Positions 25,313 through 35,135 are shown, counted from the stretch's first letter. The stretch: 64,000 nt of DNA from Paenibacillus shirakamiensis (GCF_017874255.1 NZ_JAGGLD010000003.1:124001-188000); one strand, 5' to 3'. A program made the numbers and translations. Notes: generated from the sequence alone by a model not told the origin.

Positions 25313-25885
25313 TTATTCTACGATTTCTGCAGTATCTCCGGTCTTAGCGCCAGCAGCATTCGCTTCATCAGTATCAATATGCATATCTAACGCGAAGGAT
25401 TCAGAGACCCGTGCAATTACATTGTCAAAAGTTAAACCGCGTTCCCCGCCCAAACGTACTTTAAGCAATTGTTGATCTTTAATTCCCCATTGCTCAGCAT
25501 CGGAGGTATGGAAATGAATATGGCGTGCTGCTACAATTACACCTTGCTCTAGTTGAACTTCGCCAGCTGGTCCTTGGATTGTAATCCCAGGGGTTCCGTC
25601 AATTCTACCCGATTCCCGAACAGGAGCTTTAACACCAATCGCAAAAGCGTCAGTGCGAGATATTTCAAGTTGAGAGGCTGGACGCGCTGGTCCCAAAATA
25701 CGAACTTTGTCAAATTGACCTTTAGTGCCTTTTACCACAACAGTTTCATTTGCAGCAAATTGACCCGGCTGGGACAATGGCTTAAATTCCGTTAATTTAT
25801 ATCCTTGTCCGAACAAAGTTTCAATGTCTTCTTGGGTTAAATGAATATGACGTGCTGATACGCCAACAGGTACGATTTTACTCAC
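25313..25885 (-). CDS. pduL: Phosphate propanoyltransferase-like acyltransferase (PduL family)
   Basis: This 190-residue protein has the two PduL half-domains with the metal-binding motifs SARHIHL (residues 9-15) and AARHIHFHTSD (about 118-128). PduL enzymes exchange acyl-CoA and acyl phosphate. No microcompartment genes and no N-terminal encapsulation peptide are present, so a free cytosolic phosphotransacetylase is likely. The start is GTG with GAGGAGTGACC upstream. A terminator separates it from korB, so it has its own promoter, but a metabolic link through acyl-CoA is plausible. Confidence 0.85.
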   Translation of the reverse strand: MSKIVPVGVSARHIHLTQEDIETLFGQGYKLTEFKPLSQPGQFAANETVVVKGTKGQFDKVRILGPARPASQLEISRTDAFAIGVKAPVRESGRIDGTPGITIQGPAGEVQLEQGVIVAARHIHFHTSDAEQWGIKDQQLLKVRLGGERGLTFDNVIARVSESFALDMHIDTDEANAAGAKTGDTAEIVE

Positions 25886-25951
25886 AGTAGGTCACTCCTC
25901 TTTATGTCTAGGGTCTTTCAAATCGCTTACCATTATACATCTTTATAGGAC

Positions 25952-25986
25952 AAATAAAAAGGTGACCGGGGAAACCCGATCACCTT
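25952..25986 (-). terminator. Terminator after korB
   Basis: A 12-bp stem with one mismatch (AAGGTGACCGGG and CCCGATCACCTT), GAAA loop, is followed on the minus strand by TTTTTATTT. Confidence 0.9.
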
Positions 25987-25996
25987 GATGAGTGTA

Positions 25997-26863
25997 TTAT
26001 CTGAATTCTGCAACCAATTTGTCAAAATCAGACTCAGAAAGCGTAAGATCTTGATGCACTAGCGGTTGTTCCTTAAAGCCGGTGACCAAATTCTCATAAC
26101 TTCTCTTCGCTTTATTTTGATAAATTAAGCCTGTAATCATGCTATTCGTCTCCATGAGCTTCGTCATCGCTTGAATTCGGTTTGTAGGATCATAATCAGG
26201 GACCGATTCCAAGTTCACAATATTCTCTTTGAACCAATCATACGTGTTCACCTTGTTGAATGTTACACAAGGGCTAAATACGTTGATTAAGGAGAATCCT
26301 TCATGCTGAATACCTTGTTCGATAAGCGAAGTAAGCTGCTTAAGATCACTTGAGAAAGATTGAGCGACAAATGTAGCGCCCGCGGAAAGAGCAATCTCAA
26401 GAGGTGACAATGTAGTCTCGATTGAACCTTCTGGAGTACTCTTTGTCTTAAATCCTTCACTGCTTCGTGGTGAAGTCTGACCTTTTGTTAGTCCATAAAT
26501 CTGATTATCCATAACAATGTACGTCATATTAATATTACGACGAATTGCGTGAATGGTATGGCCCATCCCGATCGCAAAACCATCTCCGTCACCGCCAGAA
26601 GCAATAACTGTCAAGTCGCGATTGGCAAGCTTCACACCTTGAGCAATAGGGAGTGAACGTCCATGAATCCCGTGCAATCCGTAGGCATTAATATAACCAG
26701 AAATCCGTCCAGAACATCCAATACCTGAAATTACGGCAAGCTGTTCTGGTTCCAGACCCGAGTTGGCAGCGGCACGCTGAATGGCAGCTTGTACGGAGAA
26801 GTCTCCGCAACCTGGACACCAGTTCGGTTTTACATTATTACGGAACTCTTTAAACGTTGCCAT
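25997..26863 (-). CDS. korB: 2-oxoacid:ferredoxin oxidoreductase, beta subunit
   Basis: This 288-residue subunit binds thiamine diphosphate and carries out CoA-dependent oxidative decarboxylation of a 2-oxoacid such as 2-oxoglutarate, passing electrons to ferredoxin. It shows WCPGCGDFSVQ (a cluster ligand region), GIGCSGRI and the TPP motif GGDGDGFAIG...DNQIYGLTKGQ. It starts one base after the korA stop codon, so the subunits are translated together. A terminator follows. Confidence 0.92.
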   Translation of the reverse strand: MATFKEFRNNVKPNWCPGCGDFSVQAAIQRAAANSGLEPEQLAVISGIGCSGRISGYINAYGLHGIHGRSLPIAQGVKLANRDLTVIASGGDGDGFAIGMGHTIHAIRRNINMTYIVMDNQIYGLTKGQTSPRSSEGFKTKSTPEGSIETTLSPLEIALSAGATFVAQSFSSDLKQLTSLIEQGIQHEGFSLINVFSPCVTFNKVNTYDWFKENIVNLESVPDYDPTNRIQAMTKLMETNSMITGLIYQNKAKRSYENLVTGFKEQPLVHQDLTLSESDFDKLVAEFR

Positions 26864-26864
26864 G

Positions 26865-28640
26865 TTATACCAACTCCTTGCTTAGTTTCTCAGCAGAATC
26901 TTCACTGCTAAGGACTTTCTTGCTTTCTGCATAAACTTCGGATGGAAGGAACGGATTACCATCATATTTAAGAACATTGTTGATTTTCTCGCGGAATCCA
27001 ACATTAAGTTTGATCAAATCAGCTAATTGACCTGTAGCATTATTCTCTAGTACGATTACCTTTTTCGCTTTTTGCAAGTGCGGTAATACGTCATTAACTG
27101 GGAACGGGTGAAGTAGACGAACTGTTAAGTGACTAGTCTTAATACCCTCAGCTTCTAGATGAATACGTGCTTGGTCGATTGTTCCTCCAGTAGAGCCCAT
27201 ACCGATGATCAAAAGATCTGGTTCTTCATGAGTAGCCTGTACATGAACTGCATTCTCAACTTTGAGATTGTCTAGCTTAGATAGACGTTTATCCATCATA
27301 TTTTTCCGATTAATTGGGCTTTCTGAAGGACGTCCCGATTCATCGTGTTCTACACCCGTTACATGATGGATACCATTCTTCGTTCCAGGTAATGCTCTAG
27401 TGGATACATGATCCTCAGTAAGCTCGAAACGTTTGAATAAGCTACCATCTTCACGATCTGGAATGTCCGAGGCAATTTTGCCACGATTGATCACAATTTT
27501 GTTGTAATCCAATACATCACAAGATTGTTTACCTAAGGATAATTGAAGGTCTGTCGCTAAAATAACAGGCACTTGATATTCTTCAGCTAAGTTAAAAGCA
27601 TGAATTGTATCATAGAAGCACTCTTCAATTGAACTTGGGGAAAGGACAATCTTAGGGATCTCCCCGTGAGTACCGTAAATGAGCGCATTGATATCACTTT
27701 GCTCTTGCTTAGTTGGAAGCCCCGTAGAAGGACCACCACGTTGTGTATCTACGATGACTACAGGCGTCTCTGTCATCCCCGCAAGACCAATGGCTTCCAT
27801 CATCAAAGCTAGACCTGGACCCGCAGAAGCGGTCATTGTTCTTACTCCAGCGTAGTTGGAGCCAATTGCCATTGTAATTGCCGCAATTTCATCCTCAGTT
27901 TGAACGACTGTTCCACCGAATTTAGGCAATTTCTTGATTAGGTACTCCATAATTTCGGAAGCTGGAGTAATGGGGTATGCACTCATAATACGGCATCCAG
28001 CTGCCAACGCTCCAAGAGCGATTGCATCGTTACCAATCATAAATAGTTTCTGTTCACCATCTGCAGGCTCAAGCTTTAAGCCTTCAATCGGTCCACCCGC
28101 AAGTTCTAATACATATTCAGCACCGCGGCGTACAGCCTCGATGTTCTTTTCAACAATAGCTGGACCTTTACGTCCAAATTCCTCTTCTACCGCTTTGTTG
28201 AATACTTCCAAAGGAAGTCCAAGCAAAGCCCAAGAAGCTCCAGAAGCCACCATGTTCTTCATCAAAGATGTTCCCAATTCCTCAGCAATCGCTGTAATCG
28301 GTACAGCAAATAATTTTGTTTTAGATTCATCTGGAATCGTTGGATTAAATTTTGCATCCGCTACAACTACGCCACCTTCGCGAAGTTCATGCGCATTAAA
28401 ATCAATACTTTCTTGGTCAAACGCTACCAGTATATCCAGATCATCCGAGATTGCCCGAATGGGTTTCGTGCTTATACGAATTTTGTTGTTCGTGTGTCCG
28501 CCCTTAATCCGTGAAGAGAAATGACGGTATCCATATAAATAATATCCTAGTCTGTTCAGTGCTGTTGAGAAAATTCGGTCAGTACTTTCAACGCCTTCGC
28601 CTTGCTGTCCACCGATCTTCCATGATAATTGACTAATCAA
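26865..28640 (-). CDS. korA: 2-oxoacid:ferredoxin oxidoreductase, fused gamma-alpha subunit
   Basis: This 591-residue protein joins an N-terminal gamma domain (about residues 1-185, starting WKIGGQQGEGVES) to an alpha/pyrimidine-binding domain (about 200-591; GNDAIALGALAAGCRIMSAYPITPASEIM). I place the start at TTG 28640, with AAGGGGTGGG 6 bases upstream; the ATG 96 bases further up would add an unlikely hydrophobic tail. With KorB it forms the catalytic complex. The neighbourhood (spoVS, dipeptidase, korA, korB, miaB, ricA) is a familiar Bacillales order. Confidence 0.9.
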   Translation of the reverse strand: MISQLSWKIGGQQGEGVESTDRIFSTALNRLGYYLYGYRHFSSRIKGGHTNNKIRISTKPIRAISDDLDILVAFDQESIDFNAHELREGGVVVADAKFNPTIPDESKTKLFAVPITAIAEELGTSLMKNMVASGASWALLGLPLEVFNKAVEEEFGRKGPAIVEKNIEAVRRGAEYVLELAGGPIEGLKLEPADGEQKLFMIGNDAIALGALAAGCRIMSAYPITPASEIMEYLIKKLPKFGGTVVQTEDEIAAITMAIGSNYAGVRTMTASAGPGLALMMEAIGLAGMTETPVVIVDTQRGGPSTGLPTKQEQSDINALIYGTHGEIPKIVLSPSSIEECFYDTIHAFNLAEEYQVPVILATDLQLSLGKQSCDVLDYNKIVINRGKIASDIPDREDGSLFKRFELTEDHVSTRALPGTKNGIHHVTGVEHDESGRPSESPINRKNMMDKRLSKLDNLKVENAVHVQATHEEPDLLIIGMGSTGGTIDQARIHLEAEGIKTSHLTVRLLHPFPVNDVLPHLQKAKKVIVLENNATGQLADLIKLNVGFREKINNVLKYDGNPFLPSEVYAESKKVLSSEDSAEKLSKELV

Positions 28641-28856
28641 GATCGCCCACCCCTTCAATCGTATCGCATTAGGAGAATTATACATGCATGAATACAGAAG
28701 AATAATAGAGACTATAGGACCAATTACCCATGTCATTTATGAATATTCTGTTTCACAACCATGTCAATTTTATGTCGATAGCGTTTAAAAAGCAAGCGTT
28801 TTCTCGACATTTTCATATAGTTGTTTTCGATCGAATCAATCTCGACCCAAGATGGA

Positions 28857-29822
28857 TTAAAGCGTTTTCTTTCTCACTGGTAGATTGGTTCTCAAAAATG
28901 AACTCGCATTCCCATAGGTCCACTTCTGAACCAATGTCTCCGAATATACTTTCAAGAGTTCATTAATAAGCACTGAATAATGCCCACTATGTTCTAATCC
29001 TTCAACATATTGATCGATTCCATCAAAATCAGAACCAAACATAATGATATTCTCCCCACCCAAAGAACAGATGTGTTCTAAATGCATCAGTATATCTCCT
29101 ATTGTTACCTTATTACCCTTTTTTACAAACCTTGGAACAAATGTGATGCCTATTCTTCCTTTTAATTGAATTAGAGTTTGAATCTGATTATTTTTCAAGT
29201 TACGGGGATGATCACATATCTGATAGGCATTGGAATGGGAGGCAATGAAGGGAATTGACTTCGCCTCAGCAATCGCTGCAAGCTCCCAGAAGCCCTGCTC
29301 TGAAAGGTGGGATACATCTAGTAACATTCCTAGGTCATGGCAGGCCTGGACTAACTGAAGCCCTTTTAATGTGAATCCTCCATTCCGAGGTTCCATCACT
29401 CCATCTACAGCCCAGTTGGCATGATTCCAAGCCAAGCCCAAAATGCGGATTCCTTGTTCAAAACATAACTTTACATAATCCAGATTACTTTCTAGAGCTG
29501 CAGCTCCCTCTAGGGACAACAACGCTTGAGGAGTAACATCAGAATCTAAATGATTGAGGACATCTTCTTTCCAGAGTAGAGGTGTAATCCCTGTTGGAAC
29601 TACTTTGCGCATAAAGAGCTGTAATTGATCTAAGACATGATAGATTCGAGGTTCACCTAAGCGTTCAGCTATAAAGATAGCAAAGACTTGCACTGCTACT
29701 TGCCCTTCGCTGATACGTTTTCGATTGACGCTTAACCTCAGGTCTTCATCAAATGTTAGCGACTCATTCATTTGTAGTTTACATAGAACGTCACAATGAA
29801 AATCAATAACTTTGTGATTCAT
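28857..29822 (-). CDS. Membrane dipeptidase family (peptidase M19)
   Basis: This 321-residue enzyme resembles renal dipeptidase-type zinc hydrolases. Metal ligand motifs are DFHCD near the N-terminus, the Glu in LSLEGAAAL, LDVSHLS and ASHSNA, followed by GSDFDG. There is no signal peptide, so it should be cytoplasmic despite the family name. ATG 29822 has AGGAGG upstream; an in-frame upstream ATG at 29858 lacks one. It lies between spoVS and korA. The substrate is probably a dipeptide, possibly with D-residues. Confidence 0.88.
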   Translation of the reverse strand: MNHKVIDFHCDVLCKLQMNESLTFDEDLRLSVNRKRISEGQVAVQVFAIFIAERLGEPRIYHVLDQLQLFMRKVVPTGITPLLWKEDVLNHLDSDVTPQALLSLEGAAALESNLDYVKLCFEQGIRILGLAWNHANWAVDGVMEPRNGGFTLKGLQLVQACHDLGMLLDVSHLSEQGFWELAAIAEAKSIPFIASHSNAYQICDHPRNLKNNQIQTLIQLKGRIGITFVPRFVKKGNKVTIGDILMHLEHICSLGGENIIMFGSDFDGIDQYVEGLEHSGHYSVLINELLKVYSETLVQKWTYGNASSFLRTNLPVRKKTL

Positions 29823-29861
29823 ACCTCTACCTCCTAGCGGGCCATTGTAAAAGGTCAACGC

Positions 29862-29894
29862 AAAAAAGCCTGTCTACAGATACTGTAAACAGGC
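29862..29894 (-). terminator. Terminator after spoVS
   Basis: GCCTGT-TACAG pairs with CTGTA-ACAGGC with one mismatch, TAT loop, and is followed by six Ts on the minus strand. Confidence 0.85.
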
Positions 29895-29912
29895 CGTTAA
29901 TAATCGCGCATA

Positions 29913-30173
29913 TTATCTAGGCTCCACAATTAGCTTAATTGCCGTGCGATCTTCTCCATCGATTACAATGTCAGTAAATGCAGGAATACAAATCAGGTCC
30001 ACACCACTTGGAGCCACAAATCCTCTGGCGATAGCTACCGCTTTTATAGCCTGATTAAGCGCACCCGCTCCAATTGCCTGAAGTTCGGCATTGCCACGTT
30101 CTCTTAACACGCCTGCCAGTGCGCCAGCAACGGAGTTGGGGTTGGATTTTGCCGAAACTTTTAATACGTCCAT
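29913..30173 (-). CDS. spoVS: Stage V sporulation protein S
   Basis: This 86-residue Alba-fold protein is a near-invariant family member, with DVLKVSAKSNPNSVAGALAGV at the N-terminus and a family-typical length. It is needed for efficient spore coat and septation steps in B. subtilis. ATG 30173 is supported by CAGGAGGTAC; the longer reading from 30209 has no site. It lies downstream of ymdB, as in B. subtilis. Confidence 0.95.
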   Translation of the reverse strand: MDVLKVSAKSNPNSVAGALAGVLRERGNAELQAIGAGALNQAIKAVAIARGFVAPSGVDLICIPAFTDIVIDGEDRTAIKLIVEPR

Positions 30174-30220
30174 GATTAGTACCTCCTGGGAATGATGAAT
30201 GGATTCCACTGTTTAATCCT

Positions 30221-30247
30221 ATTCGTGAGATTCAGAAAGATTCCTTC
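30221..30247 (-). promoter_or_regulatory. Possible sigma-H promoter of spoVS
   Basis: AGGAAT and, about 13 bases later on the minus strand, GAAT resemble the sigma-H pattern RnAGGAwWW / RnnGAAT. The spacing and first -10 base are imperfect. spoVS is a sigma-H gene in B. subtilis. Confidence 0.35.
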
Positions 30248-30295
30248 TTTTCCCATTCAATCATCTGTAAATTAATCCCAGTTACCTAAGAGGTC

Positions 30296-31090
30296 CTAGT
30301 TCATGATCCATTCGTCTTCGAGCAATCTGATTTTTGTGATACTTTTGGCTCTCCCTGTTGTATCATCCAAATCTACAATCACTGCATGGAAGTGCCATTT
30401 TCCTGCATCGACTTGAAATCTTACCGGAAGCTGATATTGAAATTTTCGTAGTACAGCATCCTTTTCCATCCCTAAAATTCCTTCTCTAGAGCCTACCATC
30501 CCTACATCAGTAATATATGCGGTCCCTTGTGGTAGAATCACATCATCATTGCTCTGAACATGCGTATGGGTTCCCACAACGATGGACGCTCTTCCCTCTA
30601 AATGATATCCCATAGCGATTTTTTCGGATGTTGCTTCAGCATGAAAATCTACTAGAATATGTTTGTGCTTCGCTCTAAGACGATCTACAATTTCATCCGC
30701 AGCTCGAAAAGGACAATCTATTGCGGGAAGAAACGTTCTCCCTTGTAGATTGACTATGGCGAGTTCTTTACCCCCGGCTTTAATGACAGTATCTCCGCGG
30801 CCCGGCGTTCCCGGTGGAAAGTTGGCGGGACGAATCATTCGGGATTCATCATCAATGAAATCAAAAATTTCTTTGTTGTCCCAAGTGTGATTCCCCATGG
30901 TCAGCCCATGAACTCCTAGTTCAAAAAATTCTCGAGCTATCCCCTGTGTAATTCCTCTCCCTGAAGCTGCATTCTCCCCGTTCGCAATGATGATATGAGG
31001 ATTATATTTCGATTTTAAAATGGGTAGTGTAGTTCTTAAGGCATTTCGCCCGGTATTCCCGCAAATGTCTCCGATAAATAACACTTTCAT
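30296..31090 (-). CDS. ymdB: YmdB-type calcineurin-like phosphodiesterase
   Basis: This 264-residue metallophosphatase shows FIGDICG at the N-terminus, ANGENAASGRG, MGNHTWDNKE and VGTHTHVQSND, the metal ligand set of the YmdB family. YmdB hydrolyses 2',3'- and 3',5'-cyclic nucleotides and shifts B. subtilis between motility and biofilm. It is encoded between rny and spoVS, the conserved position; a role tied to RNase Y is likely from context. Confidence 0.93.
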   Translation of the reverse strand: MKVLFIGDICGNTGRNALRTTLPILKSKYNPHIIIANGENAASGRGITQGIAREFFELGVHGLTMGNHTWDNKEIFDFIDDESRMIRPANFPPGTPGRGDTVIKAGGKELAIVNLQGRTFLPAIDCPFRAADEIVDRLRAKHKHILVDFHAEATSEKIAMGYHLEGRASIVVGTHTHVQSNDDVILPQGTAYITDVGMVGSREGILGMEKDAVLRKFQYQLPVRFQVDAGKWHFHAVIVDLDDTTGRAKSITKIRLLEDEWIMN

Positions 31091-31152
31091 AGTTCATATT
31101 CATCCCTTCTCCTCTTACCGAGCCATTTCATTCTTACGTTATATCCCACAAA

Positions 31153-31181
31153 TGAAAAAGCGGCCCCAATAGCGGGGCCAC
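31153..31181 (-). terminator. Terminator after rny
   Basis: GCGGCCCC and GGGGCCAC pair around a 6-base loop with five Ts after it on the minus strand. Confidence 0.85.
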
Positions 31182-31199
31182 CTCCCTAATCACTCTATA

Positions 31200-32741
31200 T
31201 TACTTCGCGTATTCAACCGCTCTAGTCTCGCGAATTACGGTGACTTTAATATGTCCTGGATAATCCAGTTCATTCTCAATCATCTTCGTAATATCACGCG
31301 CTAAGCGGAAACTTTCCGCATCATCAATCTTCTCAGGCTGTACCATAACGCGAACTTCACGTCCTGCCTGAATCGCATAGGATTTCTCCACACCTTCGAA
31401 GGATTCAGAAATCTCCTCCAGCTTCTCTAAGCGGCGGATGTACGTCTCAAGTGTCTCACGACGAGCACCTGGTCTTGCAGCAGATAAAGCATCTGCGGCA
31501 CCTACCAACATGGCAATGACGGATGTTGCTTCTACATCTCCATGATGCGACGCAATACTGTTAATAACTACAGGATGTTCCTTATACTTCTTAGCAAGCT
31601 CTACGCCAATCTCAACATGAGAGCCTTCTACTTCATGATCCAGTGCTTTACCAATATCATGTAATAGACCTGCACGTTTGGCCAGAACGATATCTTCTCC
31701 TAGCTCTCCTGCCATGAGACCTGCAAGATAAGCTACTTCCATGGAGTGCTTCAGTACATTTTGGCCGTAACTTGTCCGGAATTTGAGTCTACCTAAAATC
31801 TTAATAAGATCTGGATGAAGCGCATGTACGCCCACTTCAAAAGTAGCTTGTTCTCCGTATTCGCGAATTCGCTCATCCACTTCACGACGAGATTTTTCCA
31901 CCATTTCTTCGATACGCGCAGGGTGAATTCGACCATCTGCTACTAATTTCTCAAGAGCAGTACGGGCAATTTCTCTACGAATCGGATCGAAGCCGGATAG
32001 AATAACTGCTTCTGGAGTATCATCGATAATAAGATCAATTCCCGTTAGTGTCTCTAGTGCACGGATATTACGACCTTCGCGTCCAATAATACGACCCTTC
32101 ATTTCTTCATTAGGCAAGGTGACAACAGAAACAGTAGTCTCTGCCACATGGTCTGCAGCACAACGCTGAATCGCGAGGGTAATAATTTCGCGAGATTTCT
32201 TATCAGCTTCTTCTTTTGCTTGTTGCTCAATATCTTTGATAAGCTGTGCCGTTTCATGGCGAACTTCCTGCTCCACGTTGGTCAAAATGATGCTTCGTGC
32301 ATCTTCCGTTGTTAAGTTAGAGATTCGTTCCAATTCAGTCACTTGATTTTTGTAAATCAAATCAATTTGTTGTTGAGTTTCTTCAATACGTTTCTCTTTG
32401 CTGGCCACTTGTTCTTCTTTACGTTCCAGTGATTCCAATTTTTTATCCAGCGACTCTTCTTTTTGCAACAATCGTCTTTCAAGTCGTTGATTTTCATTTC
32501 GACGCTCACGAATGTCTTTCTCAGCTTCAGCTCTTAGCTTATGGACTTCATCCTTCGCTTCAAGAACTGTTTCTTTTTTCAATGCTTCTGCATCCTTCCT
32601 GGCGCCCTCCAGGATTTGGGTTGCAGCATGTTCTGCACTGGAAATCTTAGCTTCTGCAAGAGACTTGCGAATAAAATATCCGATCACGAACCCTAAGAAT
32701 AATGCGACCACAACGAGAATAATTGCTAGCCAAGGCTGCAT
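31200..32741 (-). CDS. rny: Ribonuclease Y
   Basis: This 513-residue endoribonuclease starts mRNA decay at the membrane. It has one N-terminal membrane helix (about residues 5-25), a long charged coiled coil (about 30-200), a KH domain ([15 protein letters not shown]) and an HD domain ([10 protein letters not shown]). ATG 32741 is chosen because AGGAGG lies directly before it; the GTG three codons up overlaps that site. The RicA partner of RNase Y is encoded 11 kb away. Confidence 0.96.
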   Translation of the reverse strand: MQPWLAIILVVVALFLGFVIGYFIRKSLAEAKISSAEHAATQILEGARKDAEALKKETVLEAKDEVHKLRAEAEKDIRERRNENQRLERRLLQKEESLDKKLESLERKEEQVASKEKRIEETQQQIDLIYKNQVTELERISNLTTEDARSIILTNVEQEVRHETAQLIKDIEQQAKEEADKKSREIITLAIQRCAADHVAETTVSVVTLPNEEMKGRIIGREGRNIRALETLTGIDLIIDDTPEAVILSGFDPIRREIARTALEKLVADGRIHPARIEEMVEKSRREVDERIREYGEQATFEVGVHALHPDLIKILGRLKFRTSYGQNVLKHSMEVAYLAGLMAGELGEDIVLAKRAGLLHDIGKALDHEVEGSHVEIGVELAKKYKEHPVVINSIASHHGDVEATSVIAMLVGAADALSAARPGARRETLETYIRRLEKLEEISESFEGVEKSYAIQAGREVRVMVQPEKIDDAESFRLARDITKMIENELDYPGHIKVTVIRETRAVEYAK

Positions 32742-32987
32742 TCTGTTCACCTCCTCGTTGATTACTCCAAGGCATTTCCCTGGGATGTGTGATTGTTAAT
32801 AATGTACATTCATCTTCATACATATGAACCCAAATCATTTACCGAAACATTAACTGTCCTGACTGTATTAAGCTTAGAAGCTATACAACCAAACCAGTTC
32901 CTCCATGCGGTGGTTAAAAGAATCTTACAATAGAAGTCAGAATGTAATGAAGGTATAAATAGACTCTATGCAAATAGATTCAAGTAT

Positions 32988-33017
32988 ATTTTATTATTTG
33001 ATGAAAGAAATTGTCAA
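32988..33017 (-). promoter_or_regulatory. Promoter of rny; long leader
   Basis: On the minus strand TTGACA (33012-33017) and TAAAAT (32988-32993) are 18 bases apart. The leader to the rny ATG would be about 240 bases. In this 304-base gap I see no other gene or stable hairpin. Confidence 0.6.
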
Positions 33018-33045
33018 GCGTATGAAGGCTCCATGTAAGGTATCC

Positions 33046-33852
33046 TTAAGTAGAATGCCCATAATCTTCATCTTCTTCCAATAAAATAGAATCTTCTTCC
33101 AACAGTTCTCGTATTACTTTTGAGGATAGGCTACTCGAGTATCCACGACGTAATAAGAAAGCTCCCGTTTTTCTTTTACGATCCGTGGGCTCACCGTGGG
33201 TTTGTCTCCACTTCTTTCTTCCAAGTGCAAGGGCACTGGAATATTCATCCTCTTCTGATACATTGCTTAGAGCTTCCTCAATCAGAGGCTTGGAGACCCC
33301 TTTCTGACGGAGTTCCTGTCTTACCCAGAGCTTTCCCTTACCGCGGCTCCGCACGCGCTGATTAGCCCATTCCTGAGCGTACATAGCATCGTCTATAAGC
33401 CCTTCCTTTATCAATCGTTGCAATGTCTCCATAATCGCCTGCTCTTCGCAACCTTTTTCATTTAATTTACGATGAATTTCTAAAGCTGTTCGAGGTTTCC
33501 TACTTAAATAACTGAGCGACTCAACATAAGCAATTTGTCGCTCATCAGCGATAATAATATTTGAAAGATCTTTCTTCGTGAATAATGATCCCTTGGTCAT
33601 TCTATATTTAATTAGTATATCTTCATGTACAGTTACGGATATTTCCCCAAATCGAATTAAAAAGCGATTCTTTGGGCGCTTTATCACTTCTACAGAGGTA
33701 ACTTCAATTTCGCCATCTTCTGGAAAACCATGCAGTCTATCTGGCTCCTCCCCATGTTCCTCTTCACTATCCATAAGCTCGAGATCTATAGGAACGAGGC
33801 CATCGGATATATCGCAAATCCCATGATTGACCAAATCTTTCGCCTTATTCAT
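33046..33852 (-). CDS. recX: RecA regulator RecX
   Basis: This 268-residue helical-repeat protein modulates RecA filaments. The RecX repeats start around residue 105 with YVESLSYLSRKPRTALEIHRKL and continue with YAQEWANQRVRSRGKGKLWVRQELRQKG. An unrelated acidic N-terminal extension of about 100 residues and an acidic C-terminus are present; Bacillales RecX proteins are long. ATG 33852 has CAGGAGG upstream. It lies directly downstream of recA, separated by a terminator-like hairpin. Confidence 0.9.
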   Translation of the reverse strand: MNKAKDLVNHGICDISDGLVPIDLELMDSEEEHGEEPDRLHGFPEDGEIEVTSVEVIKRPKNRFLIRFGEISVTVHEDILIKYRMTKGSLFTKKDLSNIIIADERQIAYVESLSYLSRKPRTALEIHRKLNEKGCEEQAIMETLQRLIKEGLIDDAMYAQEWANQRVRSRGKGKLWVRQELRQKGVSKPLIEEALSNVSEEDEYSSALALGRKKWRQTHGEPTDRKRKTGAFLLRRGYSSSLSSKVIRELLEEDSILLEEDEDYGHST

Positions 33853-33907
33853 TGTTAGCCTCCTGACCATTACCTAATCTTACATTACAAAAAGGTATGT
33901 TGTATAA

Positions 33908-33956
33908 GAAAAGAAGCGCTTTGACTGCAGAAATATAATCTGCAAATCAAAACGCC
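33908..33956 (-). terminator. Terminator-like hairpin between recA and recX
   Basis: GCG-TTTTGA-TTTGCAGA pairs with TCTGCAG-TCAAAGCGC with small bulges, followed by TTCTTTTC on the minus strand. Partial read-through to recX is possible. Confidence 0.6.
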
Positions 33957-33971
33957 ACTGCATTTAATTAT

Positions 33972-35030
33972 CTATTCTTCAAAAAGTGCTTTTTCTTCTT
34001 TAGATTCTTCTTCTAATTCGCTTGAAGTAACCTCAGGGACTACATTCGTCAGATTGCTAGCCTCACGAATCTTTTGTTCAACCACTTGAGCAATCTCAGC
34101 GTGTTCCTTAAGGAACTGCTTAGCATTCTCACGTCCTTGACCTAGACGTTCTCCAGAGTAGGAATACCAGGCACCACTCTTATCTACAATATCCTTCTCT
34201 ACGCCGATATCAATCAAGCTACCTTCTCTAGAGATTCCTTCGCCGTACATAATATCTACTTCCGCTTGTTTGAAAGGCGGGGCAACTTTGTTCTTCACTA
34301 CTTTGACACGCGTACGGTTACCTACAATGTCATTGCCCATCTTAATACTCTCAATTCGGCGTACATCTAGACGAATAGTCGAATAGAATTTCAAAGCTCG
34401 TCCGCCTGGAGTTGTCTCTGGATTACCAAACATCACACCTACTTTTTCACGAAGCTGGTTAATGAAAATGGCAATTGTCTTCGACTTGCTAATTGCTCCC
34501 GAAAGCTTACGTAAAGCTTGGGACATCAATCTCGCTTGAAGACCTACGTGAGAGTCTCCCATTTCCCCCTCAATCTCAGCTTTAGGAACAAGGGCAGCAA
34601 CGGAGTCAATGACAATGATATCAACCGCACCACTACGAACTAATGCTTCCGCAATTTCAAGCGCTTGTTCCCCAGTATCCGGCTGGGACAACAATAGTTC
34701 ATCAATATTTACGCCCAACTTGCTAGCATAAGAAGGATCCAGCGCATGCTCTGCATCAATAAAAGCAGCCTGTCCACCTGATCTTTGTACTTCTGCAATC
34801 GCATGTAGCGCCACTGTTGTCTTACCTGAAGATTCAGGGCCATATACTTCTATAATTCTTCCGCGAGGAAAGCCCCCTATGCCTAATGCGATGTCCAATG
34901 CAATAGAACCACTGGGTACAACTTCCACTTGCATATGGGTGGATTCACCCAATTTCATAATAGATCCTTTACCAAATTGCTTTTCTATTTGACGAAGCGC
35001 CATATCCAGCGCAGCACGACGATCTGACAA
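33972..35030 (-). CDS. recA: Recombinase RecA
   Basis: This 352-residue DNA strand-exchange ATPase shows Walker [10 protein letters not shown], the LexA-cleavage and DNA loops ([39 protein letters not shown]), and an acidic C-terminal tail. I start it at TTG 35030, giving [19 protein letters not shown], with AAGGATG 8 bases before; the ATG at 35069 lies outside the family's N-terminus. The promoter and a LexA-type box are readable upstream. Confidence 0.96.
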   Translation of the reverse strand: MSDRRAALDMALRQIEKQFGKGSIMKLGESTHMQVEVVPSGSIALDIALGIGGFPRGRIIEVYGPESSGKTTVALHAIAEVQRSGGQAAFIDAEHALDPSYASKLGVNIDELLLSQPDTGEQALEIAEALVRSGAVDIIVIDSVAALVPKAEIEGEMGDSHVGLQARLMSQALRKLSGAISKSKTIAIFINQLREKVGVMFGNPETTPGGRALKFYSTIRLDVRRIESIKMGNDIVGNRTRVKVVKNKVAPPFKQAEVDIMYGEGISREGSLIDIGVEKDIVDKSGAWYSYSGERLGQGRENAKQFLKEHAEIAQVVEQKIREASNLTNVVPEVTSSELEEESKEEKALFEE

Positions 35031-35079
35031 TGAATTCACATCCTTCAAAATTATACATACAGGAATCATTTACAAATTA

Positions 35080-35108
35080 ATTGTACCTTGTTCGCAGACG
35101 TTTGCCAA
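35080..35108 (-). promoter_or_regulatory. recA promoter
   Basis: On the minus strand TTGGCA (35103-35108) and TACAAT (35080-35085) are exactly 17 bases apart. Confidence 0.75.
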
Positions 35109-35117
35109 GCTTTTTTT

Positions 35118-35131
35118 CGAACATACATTCG
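35118..35131 (-). promoter_or_regulatory. LexA (SOS) box upstream of recA
   Basis: The minus strand reads CGAATGTATGTTCG, one mismatch from the Bacillus SOS consensus CGAACRNRYGTTYG. It is 9 bases upstream of the -35 element. Confidence 0.7.
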
Positions 35132-35135
35132 TTTT

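Noticed and set aside
27934-28524. 196-codon plus-strand ORF opposite korA
   Set aside because: Mirror of the korA coding frame; Ser/Ala/Pro-rich translation typical of antisense shadows.
28641-28856. Gene in the korA-dipeptidase gap
   Set aside because: No ORF with a ribosome site; only weak promoter-like hexamers (for example TTGCTT-N17-TAAAAT on the minus strand), probably for korA.
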